Source of the DNA: Moringa oleifera
Lineage: Eukaryota; Streptophyta; Magnoliopsida; Brassicales; Moringaceae
Assembly: GCA_021397835.1 (NCBI GenBank)
Contig: JAJFZO010000049.1
Coordinates: forward strand, 1,927,001 to 1,991,000
Direction of reading: 5' to 3'
Length of the DNA: 64,000 bases
Shown here: positions 35,509 through 49,016 of the stretch, one piece after another
Layout of the letters: every line of letters starts with the position of its first letter
How positions within the stretch are numbered: position 1 is the stretch's first letter
Notes under the pieces: generated by a model
Database searches by the model: none
The model's input: only the letters and a program-made list of their open reading frames with translations
What the model was told of the DNA's origin: nothing
Translations under genes and position numbers: made by a program

Positions 35509-38359
35509 TTATTGATTGATCCTCTCTGAAGTCCAGCACTTCTCCCTGCTTGGACCTAGTCTTGATGTAAATGCTAGCCTCTGATCACTCTTTATATTCA
35601 AATAATCGACCTGTAATATAGATGAAGGACATATCAACTGAAAAATGCAAAAGAATGCATTTATAATGACTCCGTCATATAAAAGGACTTTTCCTTTTTA
35701 AATTGTTCCTAATTCTGTTCCATGAAGATGAATACAAGAGTAGAGAAGCAAAACCGAGACCTGATCTGGATCTAGAACCAGAAGACAAAATGTAGCAACT
35801 GGGCCTGATGAAGGATCTAAAGAAATTTCCTGACTCGGTTGCTCACTAAGAAAAGGGAGGCCAGGAGTAGGACCCAAGTACTGCAACCTTGATCGCAAGG
35901 AACTGGCAAACCAAGATTTCTCTCTTTGCTGCCATTTGAATCAAAAAAGAAATGAGGAAAACATAAACCTCTTCCCAGGTAAGTTAAAGAAATATCTTTC
36001 CTATTCATTTTCAATCTTTACCACGAAATGTTCTATACTGTTGATTAACAGAAAATTTAGAGGATGGGATGAGAAATAATAGAATTAGTTGGCATAATTA
36101 ATAGCTATACTTCTAACATATAAGCATCCCACGAAAACTGGGTTCCTGAATTAATAATTAGTTTTACAATACGTAATCTCAACCAAGCCCTAGTCCCACC
36201 TAATTGGCAACATAGAAGAATTATCATGATGCGTCTGTTATGACCAGATTAACGCTCACATGGGAGCCACTAAGGCATCATTGAAAGAGTCCAAGGCAGT
36301 TCCCACAGTATCTCCCTCTACGTCTCTTTCACACATTATCTTCCCATCTCTAAATTCACATTCAACATTTGCTATACAAGACAGTGTTTGTAGATTCTCA
36401 ATATCAATCACTATCTCCGCAAATTGAGGCACAATTGTGATCATGATTATGTAAGCAAAGAAAGATATGCCCATGCAATGGACTCTGCAGTGACCAGGGG
36501 TCAAATGAAAAGGTTAGAAAACTCCTTTTCTTTTAGCTTTTAATTAGTGTAGACTGTTGCTCAACAAGAAACTCAACAATGAAGAACTATTTCCAAAATC
36601 ACTTCATCCTAAGAATCATTTTCCAATTGCTTCATTCATTTAAACATCTTTAGACACTGTAACAATATTTTTAAACATGTATCTAGTTGGCTCTTCTTTC
36701 CATATGCAAGAAAGAAGTCTTTCTCATGCGTTTTGATCAAATTGGTCATAGGATGCTTTTGCTGTATCAACTTCTTAACTCACAAAGCACTTAGTTTTGC
36801 AAAAAACAGCCGAAGCCCATACTTTTATGCTTCAGAGAAGTCTAAAAAGTATGACTCCCTTGTGTCTTCAACTGTGTGAGGAAGACTAAAAGATTTCATC
36901 ATCACCTTCTCATTTATGCCTTAGCTTCTAATACATTAATCTTGGCATTAATGTAAACCCAAGCAAATCTTTTTGATTCATCATCTTAATGAAAATGCGA
37001 ACTAGGAACAACCATATCCTGACTCTCATGCACGATTATCACCATAGTTCTAACAACTGCGTGTGTATGACATGTGAATTAACCATGAGTACTACATGCC
37101 CGTTTGGTTTCTCCAGAAGGGGTATGAGATTATTCAATGGAATAATAAATTCAAATTGAGCTTTTATTTCAAACTCATAAACTAGGTAGGTAATCAACTG
37201 ATCATCTCAGACACAAGGTACCAAGTAGTCGTCTTCTAACTTTCAACCACCATCACCATCATGATGGCATAGTAATTATCTATGTACACAGGCATATTTG
37301 AAAACTAAATACTCAATCAGATAGATTATAAGGATTTTCAATGCTGCAGCAAATCCCAAAATCAATAAGCTAATTAACAATTTATATAAAATAGTAATAA
37401 TAATGTACACTGTGTTGAGGTCGACACTCCGAACTAACCTGAAGCTTCATGGGATCAGGATTTGACCCATCAATAAGATCAATTCTTCCCCTGATTCGGA
37501 ATTGTTCCCAAGAGTCAGTAAAATACCAACATATCTGGAGAAACAGATATAAATTCTTTATAAGCTAGTTCACAAATTAACCTACCTCTGAAAATGATTA
37601 GCCCTAAAACTGACTGCAAATGAACAATAATGCAACGAACGTAGATAAAATAACTGTATTAGAAAAAGCTGGGCATGTCCTCAAACATAAATTACCTCAG
37701 CAAATGGACAATGCCGAAGCTCTTGAATCTGCAGTTTTATGAGAGCAATCAAGTTCAATAAACAATGCACCAAGGGAAGATAAAGCCCAAACAGTCAACA
37801 TATGATGAACACAAAAACCAACAAGATCAGCAGGTGTATCAGAATCAATTTTCATAATTTCAAAACCAAGTTCAAATCAAATGCAAAATCATGACACTAA
37901 CCAAGTGGTCCCATGTGTAATAATCACTAGTGTCAAGAAAAGAAGTGAAGGAAAGAAGAACCTTGCGACTACGAGTATCGGTATTAATTTGGATCTTGTC
38001 ACTGTTCTCCTCAAATCCCCTGAAAAAGCCCACGCATGAACAACCGAATTCACATTTCCAGCAAATTCACAACAAAATTCTACAAACAGAGAGAGGGAGA
38101 TAGAGAATGGTACCTGAAAACGACAGTGCGATTCGAAGGCCTCCCATTGGATCCAATTGTTGCCTGAAAAGACAACAGTAAAAATATTGACGAATCACGA
38201 AAATTTCAAAACACAAAAACAGATGAATGTATGTACACATATATACATGCACATAGTCACGAAACGTACGAGCTGGAAGTAGGAAGAGTGTCTGAGATGA
38301 GAATGGGACTCCAGTGCAATCAGGACAAGCTGCTTCCATGGCGCTGTCACTGCCTCCAT
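35509..38359 (-). CDS. PNPOx-like FMN-binding protein (Alr4036 type)
   Basis: Seven exons on the minus strand, 38359-38270, 38163-38114, 38019-37962, 37728-37696, 37534-37439, 35928-35761 and 35610-35509, give 198 residues. All junctions are GT-AG with matching phase. One exon has only 33 bases (IQELRHCPFAE) and the fifth intron is about 1.5 kb. The N-terminus PWKQLVLIALESHS is followed by ATIGSNGRPSNRTVVFRGF, the split-barrel flavin-binding core. Later come EICWYFTDSWEQFRIRG, SRLQYLGPTPGLPF and a final EKCWTSERIN. These features match the pyridoxamine 5'-phosphate oxidase-like family that binds FMN. Whether it oxidises pyridoxamine phosphate is unproven, because the main plant enzyme (PDX3) is a different protein. 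An in-frame ATG at 38383 could add eight residues. Confidence 0.9.
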
Positions 38360-38383
38360 TCGCTCCGTTGCCTGCTTGGGCAT

Positions 38384-40679
38384 GTCGTTTACAGTTACAA
38401 GGTGAGCGCTTTTTGTTGGTCGGGGATCACGATGTCGTTTGAGAAGACAGGAATCATCAGGAGATGGGAGAAGGCAAGTTTATGGGCCACTGGCCCGCTA
38501 TTTTGGGTCAGTTTGAAATGAGTTAATGCTAAAACGACGGCGTTTTCTCTTGTAGGTTTACATCAGGTAAGTTATGTAAAGGTGATTATAATTTATAATT
38601 TTATTTTTTTGGATCAAATCGAAAGGGATGATCACAATTTTTGTTTCAAACTTATTTTTAAATCGAATTGATTATTATTTTATTACTTTAATTTTATGTA
38701 GAGATGATTTTAAAATATTTAATCACTTTAAATAAAATGTGTGTTAAAAAATTATTTTTTATTTTTATTTTTTTAAAATTGAAAACAGAAGAAAATTTTA
38801 ATTTGTTTCGAAATTGAATCTTAAAACAAACTTTGAACTTAATCCTAAACCAATCCTTCAATAGATTTTAAATTAAATTTTAATTAAAATTCTGATTTAA
38901 TAATTTAAATTTTAAAATTCTTTTTCAAATCATAATGACTAAAAAATGGTTATTACTCTTTTTATTGCCATTAATCTTCTTATTGCAAAAATATATTTAT
39001 ATTTCTCATAAATAAATTTTTAAAATTAAAAATAAAATATTTTAAATTTATTTTTTATAAATTAAAAAAATAAGTTTTTGATCATTAAGTTGCTTGTGAT
39101 ACTAAAAAATCATACGATAAAAAATGAAAACATAAAAATCAAATAAACTCATTTGTTGATCTTATCTGTAAGTCACAAAGATTAAAAATACATATAATAA
39201 AAAAGACAAAATTAAATTAATAAGATTTTATAAATATTGTACGATAACACATCGTGATGATCGCGATGATTTTAATATTATATGTCATTTGAAATCTTGT
39301 ATCACAATTCTCAATATAACTAACTCTTTGTAGATTTTGAAAAAAATCATTTTAATTTTATAAAAAAATAAAATTTGATAAATTAATGTATTAATTAAAA
39401 AATTAATTAAATTAAATTGTTTGGTAAATCTTAGTTAAACTATGATGCTATTCAGTGATCGTGCGAATCACTATTTATATATGCATCAATTGCCTCATTA
39501 AATATTACGTAAAAGAAAAAAGATTATGTTGATTGATTTAAATGTTTTAATTTTACATGATAATAAAATAAAAATAAAAATAATTTTTAAAATTATATAA
39601 TTAAATAATACATAAGATTTAATTATTCACATGACCAAAAATATTTTCTAAAATAAATTTTATCAAAAATTAGATTAATAATTATTAAAATATTAAAATA
39701 AATAATATTTAAAAATACAAATAAATATAAATAATATGACATTTATATCAGTGGGACAAAATCAAACATTAATCTTTGTAGTAAAAAAAATATATGTAAT
39801 TCTATTATTAGAATGAATAATTGTGAAATTATTACTTTCATTAAGTTTATTTATTTTTAAAATAAATATCATTTTAGATCTTAAAAAATATTTTATTTTT
39901 AATATTCTTATTTTAAACTTCAAATGTATTCAAATAAGTCAAATTTAATTTTATTTAAAAATTAAGTAAAAATATTTAAAAATATGATATTATGCAACAA
40001 ATTTTGATTTGAAATTTTTTTATAAATGAAAAAAATATTCAACCTCTACCATCACAAAAAATTTTAAAATTTTTTCGTTTTAAAAATATTGTTTTAAAAA
40101 ATTACTATTAAAATTTTAAAATATATATAATAAATAATTTATAAACCAAAAATTATTTAAATTTTAAATATTGACTCAAAATGAATGTGAAAATTATTCT
40201 GAGCATTGTTAGATATTTCAATAATAAAAATATAATTAATTTTTTAATGATAGTTTAAATTAAAATTTTAATTTAATTATTTTTTATTAATTAAAGTTTA
40301 TTTATTGATATTTTTAAAATTTTTTAAAACAATTTATTTGCATATGAATTTTAACAATCTTATTTATACAATTTTTATCTGCCCACAGTTTGACAGTTTG
40401 ACATGTTGTCATGTATGAGGTTTCTCTCTGTTCATCATCCACCAACTTAGGAATAGAAGATGGTCACGAGCTCATCTAACAACACCTTAATATTTTATTA
40501 ATCTTGATATCATCGAGATTATGTGATCATCTTGAATTGACATTAACCCTGGGCTTCATTGGATCCTAAGCTTGACTTTAACATGATCACGTGAAAGCTT
40601 AAGATTTGATTATTTTATTTGAACAAAAACCTTAAACCAGTTGACAAGTCACACCAGTACATTACATTTTTCTTCGTTT
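38384..40679. other. Intergenic, mostly AT-rich (38560-40390)
   Basis: About 1.8 kb is nearly pure AT with many short direct and inverted runs. No frame or recognisable element was found. Bases 40380-40679 have normal composition and probably hold the 3' UTR of the MYB gene. Confidence 0.55.
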
Positions 40680-41676
40680 TCATATCAGTAACGACTCGGC
40701 GAATGAATCCAGCTGAAGCTCATCATCGTCTGTGGTCTTTATCAGCTGTAGATACTCATCGTAGAGCCTCTCAAGCGATTTGTCTGTGGTTGGTAATAAC
40801 TGATCAGACTGATACTCGGGATCTGAGCCGTTAACGAGATCATCGTTGACGAAGAATCTAGGTTCGTTTTTGTCACTGTCGATGGCATTACACCATGGAA
40901 CCTCTGCGTCCGCAAGTGGACCTACCGCCGTTTTCTCTCCTCCATTGCTTGAGGAGGCGCCACTAAATGTGTTGCATTCAAAGCTGTCGTTTCTTGGTAC
41001 AGAGCAGGAAGTAACCCTAACGGGTTTCGGGAGATGAATCTTGGGTTGTTCTGGCTCGACTGCTTCTGCTTTCTTCTTGCTCGTCTGTTTCTTGTTGGAG
41101 GTTCTTTTGCAGCTGTTTCTTCTTCGTCTGGCCTCTTGCACAGGGCCTGATAATTTCTTATGGGTATTGGGATCCATGCCCTGGCTGATAAGTCTCTTGC
41201 TGAGATGGGTATTCCAATAGTTCTTGATCTCGTTATCAGTACGACCAGGAAGCCTGCCTGCAATGAGAGACCATCTGTTGCCGAGAAGAGAATGCAGTCT
41301 GATGATAAGGTCGTCCTCGTCGGAAGTGATGTTCCCTCGCTTGATGTCTGGTCTCAGATAGTTCATCCATCTTAGCCTGCAGCTCTTACCGCACCTCAAG
41401 AGGCCTGCCAACAGTTTGATCAAGGATGACGATGAAACCCTAGGTTTTCAGATGAGGGGTACTTTTGTAGAAGTTATAAAGAAGAGAGAAAAAAATGAAA
41501 GAGGGAGGTAGAGGAAGTAAGTGAGGAGATGGTAATTAATTACCAGCTTTCTTAGGCAAGGATCTCCAGTGGCCTTCACCATGAGCTTCGATATACTTGG
41601 TAAGCAATGTGTCTTCTCTGGGAGTCCATGGACCTCTGTGCAATCCCACCTTTGCACAGCAAGGAGCCCTTCCCAT
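40680..41676 (-). CDS. R2R3-MYB transcription factor with bHLH-interaction motif
   Basis: Two exons, 41676-41544 and 41404-40680, give 285 residues. The N-terminus is [19 protein letters not shown]2 covers about residues 14-64 and R3 about 67-115, ending [11 protein letters not shown]. The R3 helix holds [D/E]Lx2[R/K]x3Lx6Lx3R ([20 protein letters not shown]), the signature for binding R/B-like bHLH partners. Such MYBs act in flavonoid, proanthocyanidin or epidermal-cell complexes. The linker after R3 ([13 protein letters not shown]) recalls the VvMYB5 and subgroup 4/5 types, but I see no firm subgroup motif. The middle is very basic ([15 protein letters not shown]) and the tail is acidic ([10 protein letters not shown]), a likely activation region. 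The intron inside R2 is typical; the usual second intron inside R3 is absent. Confidence 0.92.
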
Positions 41677-43510
41677 CTCTCCTTCTCAGCATGCACATAA
41701 ACACAGAGACCAGGATGGACTGTCCTATCGCTTCCTCTTTCTGCGAGAGAATGAGGTACTAAGTCATCGAGAAATGAGGAAGACGATGGAGAAACAGAGA
41801 GAGGGAGGGAGAAAAAGAGGAAGAGGCCGGTGAGGCAATTATTTGGGAAGCAAATTTAAGCTGTTTCTTATAAACCTAGTACATGGCAATAGTAAATGGT
41901 CACGTGCCATAGTTAATTTAATTTACTTTCCCTTGAATCTGGCAGGCAAGCCCAACAACCTTTCTTTTATCTGTCCTTCTCCTTCCACTTGGGTACCATG
42001 GCTGCTGAAATCAGGACCCTTCATCAACTCCAAATCACAAGGTCAACCTCCAGTCATCCAATCCCAATTTTTTCCACGTTAGATTCCCAATCCACTTGGT
42101 CCTTTGTGATGGTATGATTGTGATCCTTCCAATATTTAATATCCGTTGTCGTGTTGTGAAGAACAAACACTTAGGGCCTTCGGTAAATGTTTAATGTTTA
42201 TTAGATTCTGTTTGATAAAGCTTGCTCAGTCTGGCGGAAGTCTTCTTCGTCTCTATATACAATGCTCCTATGAAAAGAACCAAACATGTCAACCTAACCT
42301 TCTATATCCAGTTGGCAGTTGCCTAAGTAAACACGTAAATTTGTAACTTAACCAGACAGGAAATGTGCTATGGTTTGAATTTTCCAACATCAAACAGGGC
42401 CTTTTCCTGCCCACAAATCGAGCCAAGCTCCATGCAATTTGATTTTGGGTCATCAGACATTTTTTCTCGTCATAACTCACATTTTCAGATGAGGGATCTT
42501 CTTAGTTCAGTCAGCCATATGAATTCACACCAAGTATTCAAGGACAAAAGGCAGGAACAAAGGAATTCCTTTCCAGAAGTAATAATTACAGTTGATGACA
42601 TTAGAATCAGTACATGTATACTCCCCCTTTCTTCAGTATTGAAACCTTCTGAGGTAAGTCTCCAACAGCAATTAAAAGAAAAAATAATGAAAAATAAAGC
42701 TTCAAGATTACAAATAGAGAATCTATGGGCTGCAGAGCAGGCCACCGGTAGTAATCCAGGCAAGCTGAAGGCTTTAGCATGGCCTGGCATTGCCTAATAC
42801 AGTATAATCAATGAGAATTATAATCATTCATATTCTATTGATTCCAACCCACTGGAGAATGTAAGCAGCCTTCATAGAGCAGTCCATGCACACTAGCCAG
42901 ACAGACAAAGCCAATCATTCAACCACTGAGACAAATCATAAGAATAAAAGATACCCACCAATTCTTCATGGCTAATCTGCCCACCACAAGCCTCGGCCAC
43001 CCTGTGACTCTCTTTCTACTTGGAAGAAGAAATTATTATGCAGAAGACCCACAAAACACCTAAAATGATACAGGAATATATGACCTTGAGTGCACCTTCT
43101 TGACATGATCCTTCAATTTGGCTTTGCCAACCAGCCAGAGCAATTGTAAACAAACAAATTAAAGAATGACATATACCAGCTATATTGCATCCCAGCTCAA
43201 CTATGGTACAACCAAAAAGCATTGCCAACTCTTACTAGATTCTATCTTGACAAACTTAAAAAGTCTAGGCCTGCCAATGAGCCAAGATTCCTTTAACATG
43301 GTGTCCGATCTATTTGATTATGTACTATTAAGCCACGACCTGCTTTCTGCAGATACCGCTGATATCCAGATTGCACCTGAAAATCAGCTGAACATTTTGT
43401 CTGCGCCTTATTTAGAAGGCTGCATGCAGCATGGTTCAATCTCATGTTCTGCCAAAGCAATGGCAAGCTTCGTCCCAGATCATCATTAAAAATTGACGAG
43501 CCTTAATCAA
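41677..43510. other. MYB promoter region and 3' flank of the WDR44-like gene
   Basis: The MYB leader is purine-rich on the plus strand at about 41780-41830. A TATA-like TTTATAAG on the minus strand lies at about 41865-41875, some 190 bases before the start. The rest to 43510 has scattered small frames, the longest plus-strand one at 42363-42797, without domains or family resemblance. I see no further gene. Confidence 0.45.
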
Positions 43511-46500
43511 CTAAAGGTGAACCGGTAATCCATAATTCTGGAATGATCTGATCCGTCCATCCAAGCCAGCTGTTACAATCACCAACCCCCATGCATGAGG
43601 AGAATTAAGCATGCCCTGGCGTGATGTCTTCAGAAACTTGTACTGCGAGTTACAAATTGCAGATGACACAAGCAGTGAGTTAGAAGAGGGAAGCTTCTCC
43701 TCTGGCCAGGTTGCAGAACCTTTGGGCAAAGATTCTGGTAAAAGCCCATGGACAAATGATAAATGATCAGAAGAGAACTGCAAGCTCTGCTGAGAACTCT
43801 CACCCAACTCAATTAAGTGCAGACCTCCTCTTTCCTCACTATATCCCCGTGAATTAACAGAAAGTTCTGAGGAGACAGATGTTAATGTATTGGAAACCAT
43901 AGAATTCCTGGTCATCCCACACCAAGGTATGGCAACTGATGCATTGTTTGAGAAGAAGTGTTCACAAGACCAAATTTTCTTTGCCTGGTGGACAGGTCCA
44001 TCCTGGCTAACATAGTCCCAGACATAAATATTGGAATCCTCGCTTGCTGAAACAACATGCATCCCATCTGAGGTGAAAGATGCCGATATCTGGCTTCCCG
44101 CATTACGGAGGCCTGAAGGTGAAAATAAAATATTCAGAGGGATAACGAAATACAGCTAAGGCTGTTAATTAAATCCATGGCAACCTTCTTTTTATTGATC
44201 TAAATCCTGACAATTCTACATTAATATGAAAAAGAGCAGAAAGCAGCTGGTAAACTACAAAACAGACAACTAATAGAAAAGAAAAGAAAAATCAAGCAAC
44301 AGCCACCAACCTCGGAATTTACAAATCACATTAACACCATGAAGGATTCGAACTTGTGAATCAGCAGAAGTAACCATTAATTTACTCGGGTCACGTGGAG
44401 AAAACTGCAGGACATAAATCATAGCATTGTAAAAATTGCATCACATGAAAGGAATTCTGAGATCAAATAATCTGAAAAAGGATTTTGCAAAGAAGTAGAT
44501 GCAATAGGTCAACACCTGAAAGCCAGTTATTCTCTTGGATGGTGACTTCTTCTTACCCTGTAAGCATATTTGAGTGTACAATTGCAGATGGTTATCTGAT
44601 CCATGCAAAACAGACCAGTTAGTGTTCACCAAAGAAACCTTCCTGCATCATAATACGCAATAACAAGACAAATCAACCACTCAAAATTCATCTGCTTTGG
44701 TTTTCAGCAGACATCATTTGAGGCAGACAACCTCAAAAAAACTTAGTACTACAGGATTGCAGCATCAGTCAGAAACAGAGGAAATCCAGTTCACTCAATT
44801 CAATTGCAAATCCGAAGTCTGAGCAGATAGAATTACCAAAATGTAAGAGGCACTTGAAAAAGGAAACATCCAACTCCTTTTTTTCTTAGTCTAGAGTTGC
44901 ATTACATGTATTCATAAGCATTTCATATTCCTTTCTTCCCAAGCATGTCCACAACAACAATGACTAAATCTAGGTTGGTGGTAGAACTGAACATGTAGTA
45001 TCTCCATGTCACATGATAAGAAATCCGGCAAACACAGGACAAGTGTGGTCCTCAATGCCATGTTACTGGAGTTTCCCTTTAGTCATTAATGGTAACTACT
45101 ACTTCAGTACCTCTACTCGGTGAAGAAAGGGAAGAGAGATATTGTTCATCTATATGCATTCAAGAATATGAAAAAGGAAAATGGTGTAATTTCAAAGGCA
45201 TAAAAGAAAGTCAACAGCTCAAACAAAATTGGTTATTCAATCTGTAAAATAAGCAATACTAACAAGTGCAAAGTAACTGTGCCAGTCCGAAGCTAACAAA
45301 ATTGGCTTATTCTACCAATTGAAATTTTACCAAATACTGTAACTAATCTTTATGAAAGTTGTGGCCAATGAACATATACCTGAAGCATCATAAAAATGAC
45401 AATTGCCCATCATGGAGCCAACAACCGCACCCTGTGTATAAAAGAACTTATTTCTCAAAATTATGTACAACTATGTTTTCAAGGAAACAGCAAAACAGAA
45501 GCTTCATTATACCTTTCCATCAGGGCTATAAGACACAGCTGTAACTATTTCACGTATATCAGTCCAATCAACAACTTGACAACCAGGAATTGCCCAGATG
45601 CGAACTTTTCCATCTATGGAACCACTGATGAAGTATTTATCATCCATGGGATTGAACTGAACAGATGTTACTGCATTGAACAATAGCATAAAGATAAGCA
45701 ATTAGCAACAATACATACACCAACTCATTATCACTCAACGTCATGGACATGTCAATAACCAAGTATGCTGACAGTGAAATTATGGCAAGCAGCAAAAGCA
45801 TACCAAAATCATTGTGCGAAAAGATTTTTAGGCACTGGTCACATCCCACTTGCCACAAGCGCACGGTTTTATCAACTGAGGATGACAGTATGTACTGCAG
45901 AAGATAACAGTCATCAGAAATACAACAGAATTACAGCCAATGAGAAGCAAAAAATCACTTGAGAGCAATTTGTCTACCTTATTCTTTGACCAGGAGAGAT
46001 CCAATACCTCACCAGAATGCCCATGGAACTCATGTATCGGTCTCTCCGTTATCCTCAAAACTTTCCGCGGGAAAATGACACAAGGGAAATCTGATGTTTT
46101 CCTGACACTCTTTAACTTACCTAGTTTCTGTTTGTCCACATGAAGGGGAACTATTTCAGAGAGATTATTCACCGTAAAGTACACATACGAAGGATCCATA
46201 TCATGAATGTCAAACTCCTCTGATCTCTCTGACTCCACTATCTGCCATACTCGCACAATGCCATCTTCACCAGCACTTGAAAGATATTGACCATCAAGAC
46301 TAAATTTCATAGTTAAGATTGAACCCTCATGACCCTTTATATCTTGTCCAATATAAAGAGCCGAGAACTCCTTGGTCCTTTTTCTATAGGAATGGACCTT
46401 AACTGCTTGCTTCCTAGCCCCAGAAATTGGATAGGAATTATTAGATATCATACTACCAGATTCAAATTGCCTATCGACAATGCAAGCCACAGCTCCTAGT

Positions 46501-47144
46501 CTCCTCAACCACCCTTTCTTTACCTGCTTTCTTGCAACCCCCAAACTGCAGGCCTCTTTGACATCTATGCCCAATGCTTGCTGAACCAGAGGGGACAGCC
46601 CAAGGCTTCTTTCAAACTCATCCACAGTGAGCAATCGATTTGAACCCACCTCACGCAATCTACCAAACATGCCATCCTGCCCAAGTTCATCCACAATAAA
46701 CTCTGTTCCATCATCCAAATTCTTAATCCTACAAACAAAATTATCCTCCAATGCACCATTTAACGATTCCAGAGCATCAGATGAAAAGGAAGATTGACTT
46801 GAAGAAAACCTTTCATCAAAACTGAATGACCCCAAAACTGCACCACTATGCTCAGTCATTCTATCAGTCTCAACTTCAATTTCATCAAAAGACATATTAG
46901 AGGGATCTTCCTTCTCCATCTGATCTAGACTTAATCCCATCCACTTTAAAAACTTATTTCGCCGCTCATGAATGCTCTTTGGGGTTTTAACCCACACTTC
47001 ATAAGAAAAACTAAGCGGCAACGAATTTGTAGCCCCACAATCAGAGTCAGAATTGTCAGGGCAATCGGAATCAAAATCAGATACTGAGGAGATATGTTCG
47101 CGTGTATCAAAAAACTGCTGGTCTTCTTCACTCAGGCTCCCCAT
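43511..47144 (-). CDS. WDR44-like WD40 repeat protein
   Basis: Seven exons, 47144-45978, 45894-45804, 45670-45513, 45431-45380, 44595-44516, 44404-44311 and 44112-43511, give 747 residues. The N-terminal third is acidic and serine-rich (e.g. [18 protein letters not shown]) with the conserved block [13 protein letters not shown]. About seven WD repeats follow. They include [16 protein letters not shown] to [19 protein letters not shown] to [19 protein letters not shown] to [21 protein letters not shown], and [11 protein letters not shown]. It ends with a degenerate blade ([12 protein letters not shown]). Animal WDR44 binds Rab11 on recycling endosomes; plant members of the same shape are poorly characterised, so the role is inferred as a scaffold. 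The start is the first ATG of the frame. A 5' UTR intron is likely, since GTCAG lies two bases before the ATG and a GTGCCC donor is near 47635. Confidence 0.92.
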
Positions 47145-47732
47145 CGCTGACACGACAATTCAACCCATGAAAATGAACCTCATAAGCAGAAGAACGATCT
47201 ATCAAAAACCCTAGGAAATGTCCTAAATTCACTACAGGAAAAACATGGGAAAATACATTAAAACTGGACAAGAAAATCAGGAAAACTCTTTATCTGACAA
47301 ACATCAACACTCTAAGATGTGGACACAGAACAAAGATCTCAATTCCGGCACACGAAAATTGGAAGCAGGTCGTCCAAGTAGATAGTTTTAAACAAATCCA
47401 AATCACAAAACGACTCTACAGACACGGATTAGTTCATAGTACTTGACATGATATACTAACATGAAGAAATCACATGGCAAAGCAACAAAACAAAAAGAAA
47501 ATAGGAAGGGAGAGAAAACAGCTAATGATGAAGAAATAAATTAGACGGGTTTTTTAAGTTAATAAAATAGTAATATACAAAAAAATTAAAATGGAAACAA
47601 ACAAAAAAGTGATTTAGTGGGTAGGGTTTGGGCACCTGGGGTTTTTGATGGAAAGTCCGTCAACTCCGAGAAACCACCAATTCATCGTCAACCATGGGGA
47701 TTTCCAGCTCTTTCTCTCTCTCTGTAGTAAAT

Positions 47733-47765
47733 CAAAGTGTCTCTCTCTCTCTCTCTCTCTCTCTG
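47733..47765. repeat. CT microsatellite in the WDR44-like leader
   Basis: About (CT)12 on the plus strand, which reads GA on the sense strand of the gene. It lies about 600 bases upstream of the start codon, probably in the first non-coding exon. A shorter CT run is at 47946-47961. Confidence 0.85.
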
Positions 47766-48916
47766 TGTGAAGAGCAAAGTAGGCTTAAAAAGTAGAAGAA
47801 AACAAAGGAAAAACGAATTAAAAATAGGGTTTTCCCTGAAAAATAAAAATGAGAAAAGGAAATCTCGATCTTAGTGAAACGGACGGCCCGAGAGACGAGA
47901 TTTTGGAGAGGTTATGTGTGTTTGCCTGAGTGCCCGTACTATACCTCTCTCTCTCTCTCGCTCTGATCTCTAGCAAATCCTTTTCGCAGCATATTTCCCT
48001 TATTTATTTACCGGTTTTAACCCCGTAAACCAATCTTGTTCTCCACATCAAAACTTCCACTAATATCAGTGTTTAATCGTTTTCCGTGCCAGCAACCCGC
48101 GAGTGCCACTTGTCCAAATAGTCATTATTCCCTAATGAAGCCTCATTAGCTCACCTGCATTCTGATTACTGGTTCAATTAGTAAGTTCAAAAACAGGAAC
48201 GAAACGGGCCGTTTGATTTGACCCAAATCTCTTGGCCTATAAACACAAGAAACTTACATAAAAGGAGAAAAAGGGCAATCTAGTTGCCTCATGTAATTAC
48301 CTTTTCTTTGCCCTTTCAATGGTCCTTCTGTTTGACTAGTGGGCTTATTAACACATTATTCCAATTTTGAAATCAGTGGACATAAAAAAAAAATGTATGG
48401 AAAGAGAGAATATATGCACGCAAACACATGTCACATGCCATTCTGTGCTATTGCTTTAGAAGAATTGGTCATCTTTATTTTCGTATTTCACTTTTTATAA
48501 TTACATTATAATTTTTTTAGATATATTATTAAATAATAATTTAATCAAATTAATAATTATAGTTTTATTTCTTTTATATTTTAATTACGCTAAAATTAAA
48601 AAAAAAACTCCATCTGTTTTAAAAGAAATCTACACATGCTTAGATTAATAAGACACCTTCGTCATTAATTTTAGGCACAGATCAACCTTCCCACATGATA
48701 AAAAAATAAATTAAAAAATAATAGGAGGTTGGTGGTACACATTATTGATCTCACCGTGTTTACTTTGTCCCAAATAAATACCAATTAATAATAGTTTAAT
48801 AAAACTGTTATTATATTCGCTTAACAGGTACGAAGTTTAATCCAACTAAATCAAATGGAACTAGTAATCAAATTTAAATTCAATTTCACCTTAGAATTAA
48901 AAAAAAGTCTGGACAA

Positions 48917-49016
48917 CCCAAAGGTTATGACTCCATTGATAAAATAGACTGAATTTGTAAGAAAAATTTCGAGTTCGAATCTCATGGCACATAATTTTTT
49001 GAAAAAAAAAATGAAC
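48917..49016 (+). mobile_element. Possible tRNA-derived SINE fragment
   Basis: A stretch like the tRNA A box (GGTTATGACTCCATTGATAA) is followed about 40 bases later by a B-box-like GAGTTCGAATCTC. A short 3' part and a run of ten A come next. The order and spacing fit the head and tail of plant SINEs. The flanking duplication is not clear because both sides are A-rich. Confidence 0.4.

Noticed and set aside
42363..42797. Plus-strand open frame of 144 codons
   Set aside because: It has no recognisable domain, no conserved-looking blocks and no supporting start or splice context. It lies in the 3' flank of the WDR44-like gene.
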